Assembly: GCF_015245355.1 (NCBI RefSeq)
Contig: NZ_CP063311.1
Coordinates: forward strand, 2,755,140 to 2,819,139
Source of the DNA: Anabaenopsis elenkinii CCIBt3563
GTDB lineage: Bacteria; Cyanobacteriota; Cyanobacteriia; Cyanobacteriales; Nostocaceae
Reading direction: 5' to 3'
DNA: 64,000 nucleotides
The translations under genes were made by a program, and so were the position numbers. Below are positions 53,919-62,528 of the stretch, one piece after another; position 1 is the first letter of the stretch; each line of letters opens with the position of its first letter. The notes beneath the pieces were generated by a model. The model did not search any database and had not been told where the DNA came from. It saw only the letters and a list, made by a program, of their open reading frames with translations.

Positions 53919-55121
53919 CTTCACGGGGATTCCAATGAATTTACCCTCTGCAAGCATCTTGACCGTGTGCCCCACGGCTGCAAGTCCGCGTATAGCGACT
54001 ACCTGAGCGGCTGCAACATCTCTATTTGTTGTATACCCGCAATTTGAACAAACATGAGTACGCTCCGACAGTTCTTTTTTACCAGTCTCAACTCCACAAT
54101 TAGGGCAAATTTGGCTGGTTTTACGTGAGTCTACCTTTTGAAAATAGACATCGCGCTTAAAACAGGTTTGTTGAAGGATATTAAAAAACTGACCAAATCC
54201 AGCATCCAGGCAATGTTTACCTAGGATTGAACGGGACAAACCAACTAAATTTAAATCTTCAACAAACACCATCCCGGCGTTGTCACAGATTTGATGAGAC
54301 AACTTTCTGTGCCAATCTTGACGACAATTAGCAACGTACTCATGTAATTTCGCAACTTTCTTTTGTGCTTTGCGCCAATTGTTCGAGCCTAACCGTTTTT
54401 TGGCAACACGCTTTTGCAGCAATTTCAGCTTGCGTTCGGCATCTCCAAAAAATCTCGGACGTTTGATTAAAAGACCATGAGAAGTTGCTATAAAATTCGT
54501 GAGACCGACATCTATTCCTACTGGTTCCCCATGTGGCAGAGGTTGGGGCATGGCTACATCCCACTGTACTGTTAACATGACGTACCACCCAGAGGCACGC
54601 TTAACTACACGCGCCTGTTTAATCACGCCTCCATCTGGAAGTGAACGGGATTGACGGACTTTGACCAACCCAATTACAGGTAATTTTACATACCTATTGG
54701 TTAATGGATTTACTCCTAATTGAGAAAAGGAAAAAGAACGCATTCGCCCCTGTTTCTTAAATCTGGGAAAGCCATGATTTTGTTCCCACATACTAACAAA
54801 AGCTTTTTCCAGTCGTCTTAATGTTTGCTGCAAAGATTGAGCATTAACACGTTTTAAATACTCATTTTTCTTGCGTGCAACAGTCAGAGACTTACATTGA
54901 CTTGCAAATGTGGGACGAGGTGTATCAGCAGGAATGATGTAACAACTATGAAGGCTGCAAGCATTTACCTGGCAACTACGAGACTGATACCAGTCTTTAC
55001 GCTCTGCCAAAGCATGATTGTAAACCCGTCGATGAGTTTCTAACCATTCTTCAAATATTGCTATTTGTTTTTGAGTTGGTTTGAGCTTAAATTCGTAGGT
55101 CAGATTAAACACTTGCATCAC
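53898..55121 (-). CDS. tnpB: RNA-guided endonuclease TnpB
   Basis: 407 aa. N-terminal helix-turn-helix region (YEFKLKPTQKQIAIFEEWLE, HRRVYNHALAERKDWYQ). RuvC-like residues all present: Asp in VGIDVGLTNF (about 204), Glu in VFVEDLNLVGLS (about 288), and Asp in NRDVAAAQV (about 370). A four-Cys zinc finger CPNCG...CSNCG lies between the last two. Intact and full length, so it is likely an active guide-RNA nuclease. Start is MM at 55121/55118, after AGGTGATG. TnpB normally favours retention of its own element at the donor site. Confidence 0.95.
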   Translation of the reverse strand: MMQVFNLTYEFKLKPTQKQIAIFEEWLETHRRVYNHALAERKDWYQSRSCQVNACSLHSCYIIPADTPRPTFASQCKSLTVARKKNEYLKRVNAQSLQQTLRRLEKAFVSMWEQNHGFPRFKKQGRMRSFSFSQLGVNPLTNRYVKLPVIGLVKVRQSRSLPDGGVIKQARVVKRASGWYVMLTVQWDVAMPQPLPHGEPVGIDVGLTNFIATSHGLLIKRPRFFGDAERKLKLLQKRVAKKRLGSNNWRKAQKKVAKLHEYVANCRQDWHRKLSHQICDNAGMVFVEDLNLVGLSRSILGKHCLDAGFGQFFNILQQTCFKRDVYFQKVDSRKTSQICPNCGVETGKKELSERTHVCSNCGYTTNRDVAAAQVVAIRGLAAVGHTVKMLAEGKFIGIPVKQESPGF

Positions 55122-55366
55122 CTCCTGATGACATTATATATTTGATACTAATATTTTTCAAGACGATTTTTAGGAATGCGACTCAAGTCGCGATAGCGAA
55201 GCGCTGCTGCAAGCAGATCGCACTATACCCCCATAGTTGGAAACCAGGGGCACTGTGGGCATTTTTTGGTAGTTGCTCTCAAGGATGGGGACGGGGAGGA
55301 GGGAAATACTCACAGTTGCTGGCTTGCTCAGATACGCGGTATCTATGATACCGCCTGATGTTTTTT
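55122..55366. other. left flank of the tnpB element
   Basis: Contains GCGACTCAAGTCGC (55178-55191) followed by GCGATAGCGAAGCGCTGCTG CAAGCAGATCGC-type palindromic DNA that is widespread in Nostocales. May include the element left end and the tnpB promoter. Confidence 0.4.
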
Positions 55367-56644
55367 CTAGTTGAGGACTCGATGACCGATATCTTGGCGG
55401 TAATATACCCCCTGAAATTGGATTGATTTGATTCCAGTGTATGCTTGAGCGATCGCTTGCTGGAAATTTTCGCCGATGCCGGTTACATTTAACACTCTTC
55501 CCCCATCTGTGACTATTTCTTGTTGCTGGTTTAATTTTGTACCTGCATGAAATACGGTTACTCCTGGGGCTTCAGCCTCTTTAATTCCAGTAATCACTTT
55601 ACCTGTGTCGTATTTCCCAGGATAACCCCCTGAAGCAGCGACCACAGTAGCCGCAGCCCCTGGTTTCCAAGCTATGGGGGGCATTTCCCCTAAACGCTGC
55701 TGTACACAGGCTAAAATCAATTCCTCTAGGGGTGTTTCTAACAGTGGCAAAATTACCTGAGTTTCCGGGTCACCAAAGCGACAGTTAAATTCTAACACTT
55801 TGAACTCACCATCGGGGGCAATCATCAAGCCTGCATATAGCACCCCCCGATAGTCAATACCTCTAGATTTTAAACCGGCGATCGCTCTTTCTAAGACTTC
55901 AGTTTGAATGCGTGCCATTAACTGGGGTGTAGCAATGGGTGCAGGGGCGTAAGCTCCCATCCCGCCGGTATTTTCCCCTGTATCGCCGTCTCCAATGCGC
56001 TTATGGTCTTGAGCGGGGAGCAAGGGGCGAATAGTTAACCCATCAGTCAGGGCTAAAACTGATACCTCTTCCCCAATCAAGCATTCTTCCACTACTACAA
56101 AATTACCAGCACTGCCAAACTGTCCGGCAAAAATTGCCTCAATGGCAGTTTCCGCCTGTTCTTGAGTTGTGGCGACTATTACCCCTTTCCCGGCCGCTAA
56201 ACCGTCGGCTTTAATAACTATAGGTATTCCCTGGGATTTTACATAGGATTTAGCTGCTGTAGCTTCAGTAAATACCGCAGCCTTGGCTGTGGGAATCCCC
56301 GCCTCTTGCATTAAGGCTTTAGCCCAAGCTTTACTAGCTTCTATTTGCGCCCCAGCTTTGACTGGACCAAATACCATGAGTCCTTGACTTTGCAGGTAAT
56401 CTGTAATTCCCATTGCTAGAGGTACTTCTGGCCCCACTACAACCAAGGAAATGCCATTTTCTAGGGCGTATCGGCTCATCCCCTCAAAATCATCTACAGC
56501 CAAGGGTAGGTTCTGACAACGTTCTAGGGTAGCAGTTCCCCCGTTTCCTGGTACACAAACAACTTGCTCAATTTGCGCAGATTGTAACAGTTTCCAAGCC
56601 AGGGCGTGTTCGCGCCCTCCATTACCAACAACTAAAACTTTCAC
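55367..56644 (-). CDS. purD: phosphoribosylamine-glycine ligase (GAR synthetase)
   Basis: 425 aa. MKVLVVGNGGREHALAWKLL (N domain), PSKAWAK-like substrate block SKAWAKALMQEAGIPTAKA, ATP-grasp loop VIKADGLAAGKGVIVATT, RIGDGDTGENTGGMGAYAPA, and VLEFNCRFGDPETQVILPLL. Second step of purine synthesis after PurF. In several cyanobacteria purD lies beside nblS; here tnpB separates them. Confidence 0.97.
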   Translation of the reverse strand: MKVLVVGNGGREHALAWKLLQSAQIEQVVCVPGNGGTATLERCQNLPLAVDDFEGMSRYALENGISLVVVGPEVPLAMGITDYLQSQGLMVFGPVKAGAQIEASKAWAKALMQEAGIPTAKAAVFTEATAAKSYVKSQGIPIVIKADGLAAGKGVIVATTQEQAETAIEAIFAGQFGSAGNFVVVEECLIGEEVSVLALTDGLTIRPLLPAQDHKRIGDGDTGENTGGMGAYAPAPIATPQLMARIQTEVLERAIAGLKSRGIDYRGVLYAGLMIAPDGEFKVLEFNCRFGDPETQVILPLLETPLEELILACVQQRLGEMPPIAWKPGAAATVVAASGGYPGKYDTGKVITGIKEAEAPGVTVFHAGTKLNQQQEIVTDGGRVLNVTGIGENFQQAIAQAYTGIKSIQFQGVYYRQDIGHRVLN

Positions 56645-56722
56645 TGAACCTTCTGACCAGAAGTGACAACTGCTTTGACAATATCACGAGTTCTGATCCC
56701 AAAATCAACTAGTTGTGTGAAG

Positions 56723-56749
56723 CAAGAATCCCCCACTACGGAGTGTCAA
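56723..56749 (+). mobile_element. solo IS605-type right-end remnant
   Basis: CAAGAATCCCCCACTACGG then AGTGTCAA. Matches both arms of the tnpB right end but with a shortened loop. Orientation is opposite to the tnpB copy, so purD is bracketed by two inverted right ends. Confidence 0.6.
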
Positions 56750-56758
56750 TTGGCTAAT

Positions 56759-58258
56759 CTAATCACTTCCCGAAGAGTGCATTGATTGAGAGTCGGTCGA
56801 AGGAGATGGTACTGAAATGGGATTCAAGGTAGATATAACAATAGCCAGTAGGGTAATCAAAGCCATAATTAGAAAAATGGCATCTGTGCCTTGCACTAAA
56901 TTAGGCACAGGTAAGGACGTCACATCTACGGATACCGTAGGTATTTCACTATTACTGACGTTATTTAAACTGGATAAAAGTTCAGAACCGCTAAAACTAA
57001 AGACTGAAAAAAGCAGTCCAAACATGGATGTTCCAATGACGATTCCTAGCATTCTTGACAATGCGAGCATTCCAGAGGCTACGCCTAATTGTGCCTGTTG
57101 TACCGCATCCATGACGATCTTACTAAGGGGAATAACGTACATTATTAATCCTAATTCTATTAAAATACCCCTAATACAAAAGCCGACGGCGGTGGAATTT
57201 AACTGAAGAGTACTCCCAGCAATACATCCGATTAAAAGAAATCCTAGCCCCACAAAAGCAATGCTGCGCCCCCCGAAACGATCAGCAAGGGAACCCGACA
57301 GAGGTGAAATCCCCACAGATGCTAGGGGTAAAACAGTTAAGATAAAGCCCGCTTTATCAGGAGAATATTTTAAACCCAGTTCCAGGTACAGCGGAAATAA
57401 AAGTTGAATCAGCCCCACAATAATGTATATCATCATAAATAATAATAAGTTGATATTGAGTGGAGGGACGATTAAAAGTTTTAGATCCAGAATAGGATAG
57501 TCGATGTGGGATTCAATATATAAAAAGTACAGTAAGCCCACCATACTTAATCCAAGTAACATCACTGCCATGGGACTCATGTAGCTAAAATTTTGTAATT
57601 GAGTTGCGCCTAAAACAAAGCTACCGATGGTTATCGTAATTAAGAATAACCCCATAAAATCTAACTGTTTTTCAGTCCCTGCCGACATCCCTTGAGGGAC
57701 AAAGTACGCAATCATCATACCCGCTGCTAACCCAATGGGAACATTGATCCAGAATAAAAAACGCCAATCCCAAAGACTCATTAATAAGCCCCCTAGTCCT
57801 GGACCGATGGCTAAACCAAGGGAAGACAGTCCGGTAACCCAACCAAGAGCTTGTCCTCTTTCTTCTGGCGGAAACATTTCCGTAACCATCGCATTTCGTA
57901 AAGCCCAGATTAACACTGCTCCTAGACCCTGTAAGCCTCGAAAAGCAATCAATATTGAAATATTAGTGGCTAATCCACACAGAAAAGAACTGATGGTAAA
58001 TAGCCCTAATCCTATTAGGAATAATTGTTTTTTATCATAGATATCTCCCAGTTTGGCGACGCCCAAAACCATCGTCGTTAACATTAGTGTATAAATTAGT
58101 ATCACCCATTGAACAGTCATGAAGGTGGCATGGAACTGTTGCATGAGTATAGGAAGGATGGCGCCAACAATATAAAATTCTGCCGAAATCATAAATGCAC
58201 TGGTACCAATGCCAACAATTGCCCATTGTTTTTGGGTAGGAGTGGTAAAATTTTTCAC
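56759..58258 (-). CDS. DHA2-family MFS drug/metabolite exporter
   Basis: 499 aa, about 14 membrane segments. MFS motif A region LGVAKLGDIYDKKQLFLIGL (about 67-86), motif C GWVTGLSSLGLAIGPGLGG, and WRFLFWINVPIGLAAG, the signature of the 14-TM DHA2/EmrB branch. Ser/Thr-rich cytoplasmic tail (VPSPSTDSQSMHSSGS). It lies at the distal end of the minus-strand set aminotransferase, HMGL enzyme, hydroxylase, and probably exports their product; the ~200 bp gap holds a MITE-like repeat. Confidence 0.92.
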   Translation of the reverse strand: MKNFTTPTQKQWAIVGIGTSAFMISAEFYIVGAILPILMQQFHATFMTVQWVILIYTLMLTTMVLGVAKLGDIYDKKQLFLIGLGLFTISSFLCGLATNISILIAFRGLQGLGAVLIWALRNAMVTEMFPPEERGQALGWVTGLSSLGLAIGPGLGGLLMSLWDWRFLFWINVPIGLAAGMMIAYFVPQGMSAGTEKQLDFMGLFLITITIGSFVLGATQLQNFSYMSPMAVMLLGLSMVGLLYFLYIESHIDYPILDLKLLIVPPLNINLLLFMMIYIIVGLIQLLFPLYLELGLKYSPDKAGFILTVLPLASVGISPLSGSLADRFGGRSIAFVGLGFLLIGCIAGSTLQLNSTAVGFCIRGILIELGLIMYVIPLSKIVMDAVQQAQLGVASGMLALSRMLGIVIGTSMFGLLFSVFSFSGSELLSSLNNVSNSEIPTVSVDVTSLPVPNLVQGTDAIFLIMALITLLAIVISTLNPISVPSPSTDSQSMHSSGSD

Positions 58259-58277
58259 GATTTATTTTCGTCAAGAT

Positions 58278-58416
58278 GGGAGGATGTTTTAAAAGTGATG
58301 ATTAATGTACCATATATTGTTTTACCCCTGCATAACCCTGCCCTTGGTAAGGGGGGATTAAGGGGGGTGAAAATGTGATCAAAATTACGGATGAAAACTT
58401 ATCAAGCAACCTGTGG
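58278..58416. repeat. divergent MITE-like repeat, copy E
   Basis: GGAGGATGTTTTAAAAGTGA, TGATTAATGTACCATATATTG, CCCCTGCATAACCCTGCCC, then GATGAAAACTTATCAAGCAACCT. Same order of landmarks as copies A-D but short and without the TTCCCTG core. Lies between the hydroxylase and MFS genes. Confidence 0.6.
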
Positions 58417-58458
58417 GAGAGACAAAAAGAGGAGGGTTAAAAGGAATATCGCTGTTAT

Positions 58459-59319
58459 TCACACTCCTAAAATATCTCTCAGGGTCAGGGGTTCTTTCGG
58501 CAAAATACCAAATTTTTGCTGTTTAATATCCAATGTTTCTGGATTGACGTAAGTTCCAAAAATACGATCGCAAAAGGTAAATAGATCGCCTAAATTTTTC
58601 TTTTGTAAATCAATATTGCTGGAGTGATGCACCATATGATAGCGCGGGGTAACTAAAACCCATTCCACATATTTCATCCAAGGTTGCCATTGAATGTTGC
58701 TATGAACAAAGAACGTAAAAAAGCTATAAGCTGTCACGAAGATTAACGTTAGATTTAGGGGTATCCCTAGGAGTACAAAACCAATGAGATCCCACTTGGC
58801 AATAAACTTAGCAACGAGAGAATTTTTGTTTCCCTTTAGCCAATACATTTGATCCTGCATATGGTGCCACTTATGGGATCTCCAAAATGTCATGTTGTGG
58901 TGCATTGCCAGATGATAACTATAAGCAATTAAATCTTTTAATAGGATGGCTAAAATAAACCTCAACCACAGGGGACTATGCAGTACCATATGCCAAAGGT
59001 ATATGTGTTGCCCCCAGCCCGATACAGGCAAGATATAGTGATGCTCAATGTAGCCATAGATTTGAGCGGAAAGAACAATAAAAACCAGGATAATGGGTAG
59101 TTCTTTCAAATCCTGAAAAATCGTTTCCAGGTCAATTTGGCGAAGGGGCTGACCGAATTCCCAGATCCAAAGGATTACACCGGAGGTAATGATAATTAAG
59201 ATGGGGAAAATAAATAAGTATATATACGGTTGTAGAAGGTATATTAATTTTGCCAGCCAAATACCGGCAAGTGAAATATTGCTCGTAGAAAAACCAAAAG
59301 CTTGATCAAGATATAACAT
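58459..59319 (-). CDS. membrane di-iron hydroxylase (sterol desaturase / fatty acid hydroxylase superfamily)
   Basis: 286 aa, about five membrane segments. The eight-histidine ligand set is visible as HLAMHHN (about 139-145), HKWHHMQDQ (about 152-160), and HMVHHSS (about 230-236), plus upstream LWHMVLHSPLW. These are the HX3H(H), HX2HH, HX2HH boxes of non-haem di-iron oxygenases. In the guanitoxin pathway a membrane enzyme of this kind hydroxylates free arginine, and saxitoxin clusters also contain a relative, so the substrate may be an amino acid and not a lipid. It follows the HMGL and aminotransferase genes on the same strand. Confidence 0.88.
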   Translation of the reverse strand: MLYLDQAFGFSTSNISLAGIWLAKLIYLLQPYIYLFIFPILIIITSGVILWIWEFGQPLRQIDLETIFQDLKELPIILVFIVLSAQIYGYIEHHYILPVSGWGQHIYLWHMVLHSPLWLRFILAILLKDLIAYSYHLAMHHNMTFWRSHKWHHMQDQMYWLKGNKNSLVAKFIAKWDLIGFVLLGIPLNLTLIFVTAYSFFTFFVHSNIQWQPWMKYVEWVLVTPRYHMVHHSSNIDLQKKNLGDLFTFCDRIFGTYVNPETLDIKQQKFGILPKEPLTLRDILGV

Positions 59320-59406
59320 GGTCTGGTATCTCCAGTAAAAAACCTTAAAAACTGGGGATGAAAAAATGCCATCAACAGTTAAGTGAAGAACAGGGACATA
59401 TTAGAT

Positions 59407-60621
59407 TTATACTTCTGCTAATGCCAGAATTTCTGAAGTGCTTAACACTCGGTTTTCAAGACGAGCCGTTGTTAGGATCTGATCGATGGTTTCATCAGTG
59501 AGGGTTACACCCCAGTGACGCATTAACAATTTAACATTGGCACGACCGCTAAACGGTCCGACTTGAATGTCATAATTGAGGCCAAACAAGTGGGGATTAA
59601 CTCCAGAATAAATGCATGCGGCTAAATCCTGATTATCATAGGTTTCAGCCTTCAGAATCGCGGAGGCATGAACTCCCATTTGAGTGGTAAAACTATGCTG
59701 ACCAAACACAGGATATTTGTCGGGGATGGTTAGGTTGCACCGTTGAGCTAGTTCCCAACAATACTGTTGGAGGGGGATCAAAAATTTCTGATTCCAAAGC
59801 CCTTGTAAGTGTAGATTAATCATCACCAAATCTAGAGCAGCATTCCCAGAGCGTTCTCCAATACCGAGCATTGTTCCCTGAATACAATCAGCCCCAGCCT
59901 CGATGGCAGCCAGGGAATTAGCTAGGGCTAAACCGCGATCATTATGACCATGAAAATCAAGGCGCACGGGGCTATTGTTAGCATCCAAAAAATGTCGAAG
60001 ATGCTGAATCAACTTACGTGTACCGGAAGGCGTTAAACAGCCCACCGTGTCACAAACGGTAATTTCTGTTGCTCCCTCTTCCACCGCAATGCGACACAAA
60101 TGTTCAACAGTCTGAGGCTCAGATCGTGAAGTATCCTCCGGTGAAAAATTAACCGGTAATCCCAATTTGTGAGCAAGCTTTACCCCAAACCGGATTAATT
60201 CTTCTAACTCATGGATATCCCATTGATCTACAAAGCGACGAATGGGAGAACAGGGTACAAATAAGTGGGCTACAATAGCGCAACCGCTCTTTTGACGGAT
60301 GCGCTCGATGGCTTGAATATCCGCTTCAACCATGCGCCCCAATAGACCAAGTCGAGGGGTTAGTCCTTTGGCTTTAACTCCTTGACACAGGGCTAAAGCC
60401 TCTCGATAGGCGATTTCCTGCCCGGGAAAGCCCACCATAATATCTGTAATTCCTGAGTCACTGGCCAGTTTTAATAATTCCAGCTTTTCCTCTAGGCATG
60501 GTAGCCGGGTAACTCCTCCTTCTAAACCATCTCGCAAGGTTTCATCGCAGAGAGTAATCGTTTTTGAGGTGGTTCTGGTTGGTATATTCCAGTTATAAAC
60601 TAAGTCACTAAGTTGTGGCAT
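59407..60621 (-). CDS. HMGL-family acyltransferase (isopropylmalate / homocitrate synthase-like)
   Basis: 404 aa, TIM-barrel DRE metallolyase. First motif ITLCDETLRDGLEGG (metal Asp and Arg), ITVCDTVGCLTPSGT, the HxH metal motif RLDFHGHNDRGLALANSL, and GTMLGIGERSGNAALDLVM. The C-terminal part (SFTTQMGVHASAILK) fits the IPMS/homocitrate subdomain but the ~130-residue LeuA feedback domain is missing. True leuA is longer (about 530 aa), and nifV-type proteins about 380. Stand-alone HMGL enzymes in metabolite clusters (such as HphA) extend a 2-oxo acid by one carbon. Placed 73 bp after the aminotransferase, so co-transcribed. Confidence 0.87.
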   Translation of the reverse strand: MPQLSDLVYNWNIPTRTTSKTITLCDETLRDGLEGGVTRLPCLEEKLELLKLASDSGITDIMVGFPGQEIAYREALALCQGVKAKGLTPRLGLLGRMVEADIQAIERIRQKSGCAIVAHLFVPCSPIRRFVDQWDIHELEELIRFGVKLAHKLGLPVNFSPEDTSRSEPQTVEHLCRIAVEEGATEITVCDTVGCLTPSGTRKLIQHLRHFLDANNSPVRLDFHGHNDRGLALANSLAAIEAGADCIQGTMLGIGERSGNAALDLVMINLHLQGLWNQKFLIPLQQYCWELAQRCNLTIPDKYPVFGQHSFTTQMGVHASAILKAETYDNQDLAACIYSGVNPHLFGLNYDIQVGPFSGRANVKLLMRHWGVTLTDETIDQILTTARLENRVLSTSEILALAEV

Positions 60622-60693
60622 TTTTATGAATTTTTATTCCTTGACTTAAAATTACAGCGGTTTTCACAAAAACGACGAACTATCAGTTATTTG

Positions 60694-61875
60694 CTAAACA
60701 TTAATTAGTGCTTTAGATTCAGAGAATTCCCGAACTCCTTCTACCAATAAGGACATTCCTTTCTTAAAGTTATCTGTATTCCGAGCTAAGGCAATGCGTA
60801 GATATTTTCCACCTTGCTCTGGGTTGTCCCAATAAAAGAATGTCCCCGGTAAGATGTGAACTTTTTTACGTATTTGTAAAAATTCTTGTAGGTCTGTAGC
60901 TTGGACATGAGGAGATTTAATTTCACACCACGCTACGCTAGTTTTAGTAAGGTTAGGTACTAAGTCTATGATTTGACCTTTCAACAATGTTTCAAGGGTT
61001 GAACGATTTTGTTCTATGGGATCTCGAATCTGAGAAAACTTACTGCAAAATGAGGCGGTAATATACTTAGTAATGAAATTGAGGACAAACGGAGAAACAC
61101 TTAGTAAATAGCCGTTGTATATTTCATACATCCGATCATATAAATCCGGTGACATTTTTAGTGTCGATACCTTGATTCCTTGAGTGGGAAAAAATTTACC
61201 TGTATCTTCAATCACTATGTAACTGATTCCTGATTTCTCTAAAACATCATAAGTGTCGTATAAGCTAATTTGAGAATCTAGCAATAAAAATGGGGCAAAA
61301 CAATGATCGAAAATTAGTAGCTTGTCCTGCTCCTTACAAAATCTAATAATTTCATTAAATGCGTGTCTATTGTGATCGCCTAAGGTTGTAAATCCAGTAG
61401 GATTATTGGGATCTACAAGGAATATAGCATCGGTTTTAACATGGTATAGCAGGTTATCGTAAATTCTTGAACTGTCGTACAGCAGTTCCTCAGGTAAGGC
61501 AGAAACTTTAACATTTTGATTCCTCAATACCTGAAATATACTATCAAAGCAAGGTTCAATTAAACTAACACTTAAATGATGATTTGATAAATAATTGGCA
61601 ACATGAACAATGGCTATGGAGGCTGCATAGTGAAGCATAATATTACCGGAATTGAGACCACTCCTAATCCCGCGAATACCATAAAAAACTTCCAGAAAAC
61701 GCTCCTCAAAGATTTGCTGTTTATTTTTCTCAGTCTCTAGCCACAGTCTCGGAAGTTGATCAATAGTTGGTATCTGATAGCCGGGTTGAGAAATTTGATT
61801 AAAAGCATTAGTGTAATTAAATTCCTGTTCTAATGCCAATTTCTCATGTTGAGTTAAGTTGGTGTACTTTAGCAT
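60694..61875 (-). CDS. PLP-dependent aminotransferase (class I/II fold), specialised metabolism
   Basis: 393 aa. Fold-type I motifs: FYGIRGIRSGLNSGNIMLHY (substrate/phosphate region), DPNNPTGF (about 165), the PLP-Asp block LLIFDHCFAPF in which the usual D-E-A-Y reads D-H-C-F, the PLP-Lys in IVIEDTGKFFPTQGIKVS, and a terminal Arg in GGKYLRIALAR. The altered D-H-C-F and EDTGKxFPT pattern sets it apart from housekeeping transaminases and recalls capreomycidine/enduracididine-type enzymes; this is a family-level impression. It is first in the operon, with a ~140 bp AT-rich promoter region upstream. Confidence 0.85.
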   Translation of the reverse strand: MLKYTNLTQHEKLALEQEFNYTNAFNQISQPGYQIPTIDQLPRLWLETEKNKQQIFEERFLEVFYGIRGIRSGLNSGNIMLHYAASIAIVHVANYLSNHHLSVSLIEPCFDSIFQVLRNQNVKVSALPEELLYDSSRIYDNLLYHVKTDAIFLVDPNNPTGFTTLGDHNRHAFNEIIRFCKEQDKLLIFDHCFAPFLLLDSQISLYDTYDVLEKSGISYIVIEDTGKFFPTQGIKVSTLKMSPDLYDRMYEIYNGYLLSVSPFVLNFITKYITASFCSKFSQIRDPIEQNRSTLETLLKGQIIDLVPNLTKTSVAWCEIKSPHVQATDLQEFLQIRKKVHILPGTFFYWDNPEQGGKYLRIALARNTDNFKKGMSLLVEGVREFSESKALINV

Positions 61876-62016
61876 GATTATTTTATTTCTTTATATCACA
61901 AATTGATTTAAATGCAAGAAATTTATTTTTTTGACTTCCTGTGGTTTTTGACTAGTTTTTGGTACTGTAATATGATTTGTTTATTACCGAAAATTTATTA
62001 ATATTTTTTTTAGTTT
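61876..62016 (-). promoter_or_regulatory. AT-rich promoter region of the metabolite operon
   Basis: About 140 bp between the aminotransferase start and a MITE-like repeat. Too AT-rich to place a unique -10 box with confidence; no clear operator. Confidence 0.35.
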
Positions 62017-62213
62017 TAAGAGGATGTTTGGAAAGTCATGATTAGTGTATCAACTATTGTGTAACCCCACCCTAACCCTCCCCTTGTAAGGGGAGGGGAC
62101 TGGATTTTATTGTTTTTTGTGTGTTGCCCAATCCTTCCCAATCGTTTTCATTCCCTGTTCCCTGTTCCCTAAAATAAAAATTACCTGTTGAAAACTTATT
62201 AAACAACCTCTTA
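62017..62213. repeat. MITE-like repeat, copy D (complete)
   Basis: TAAGAGGATGTTTGGAAAG ... AAACAACCTCTTA, with TGATTAGTGTATCAACTATT, CCCCACCCTAACCCTCCCC, TTCCCTG units and AATAAAAATTACCTGTTG in the same order as copy A. A second left-type end TTAGAGGATGTTT abuts it at 62211. Confidence 0.75.
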
Positions 62214-62528
62214 GAGGATGTTTAATAATTTTTAGGCAGTGCAAATTTAAGCAAGTCGCCTAACCATTAAATTCTCCTAGTATAATCTGCCAATCAAGAT
62301 AGTTAGAGAATGTTTTAAAAGTCAAAGTTAGTTAACGGGACTTAAGGAAAAATCAAGCCCAAATAAAGCCGAAACTAGCTTTAATAGCTAACGCTTATAG
62401 CTGGTGTGAATATCACTTGAGCAAATTCTTACACAGCGAGCTTTTCGCCCCTTCCTCTGCGTCAAACTCACGTCAGTTTATACCTTGTAAGCTTTCTTTC
62501 CACCCCACCCCCCTTTTAAAATATCTTC
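62214..62528. other. no gene seen
   Basis: Degraded sequence with another AGAGAATGTTTTAAAAGTC repeat end near 62313. No frame with recognisable homology. Confidence 0.4.

Larger units (their letters stand above)
53882..55137 (-). mobile_element. IS200/IS605-type element carrying only tnpB
   Basis: The 3' boundary is well marked by the right-end hairpin ending in GGGGAGTGTCAA (to 53882). The 5' boundary is not certain; just before tnpB lies CATCACCTCCTGATG (hairpin) and, further upstream at 55178-55191, the palindrome GCGACTCAAGTCGC. No tnpA is present, so the element must move in trans or is fixed. It sits between nblS and purD. Confidence 0.7.

Noticed and set aside
59407..60621. leuA or nifV proper
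   Set aside because: It lacks the LeuA regulatory domain and sits with no leucine or nif genes; a specialised role is more likely, so no symbol is given.
56759..61875. Part of a saxitoxin or guanitoxin cluster
   Set aside because: Only a hydroxylase of the same superfamily and an aminotransferase are shared in type. Hallmark genes (sxtA, gntA, gntF, gntJ) are absent and an HMGL enzyme is present that neither pathway uses.
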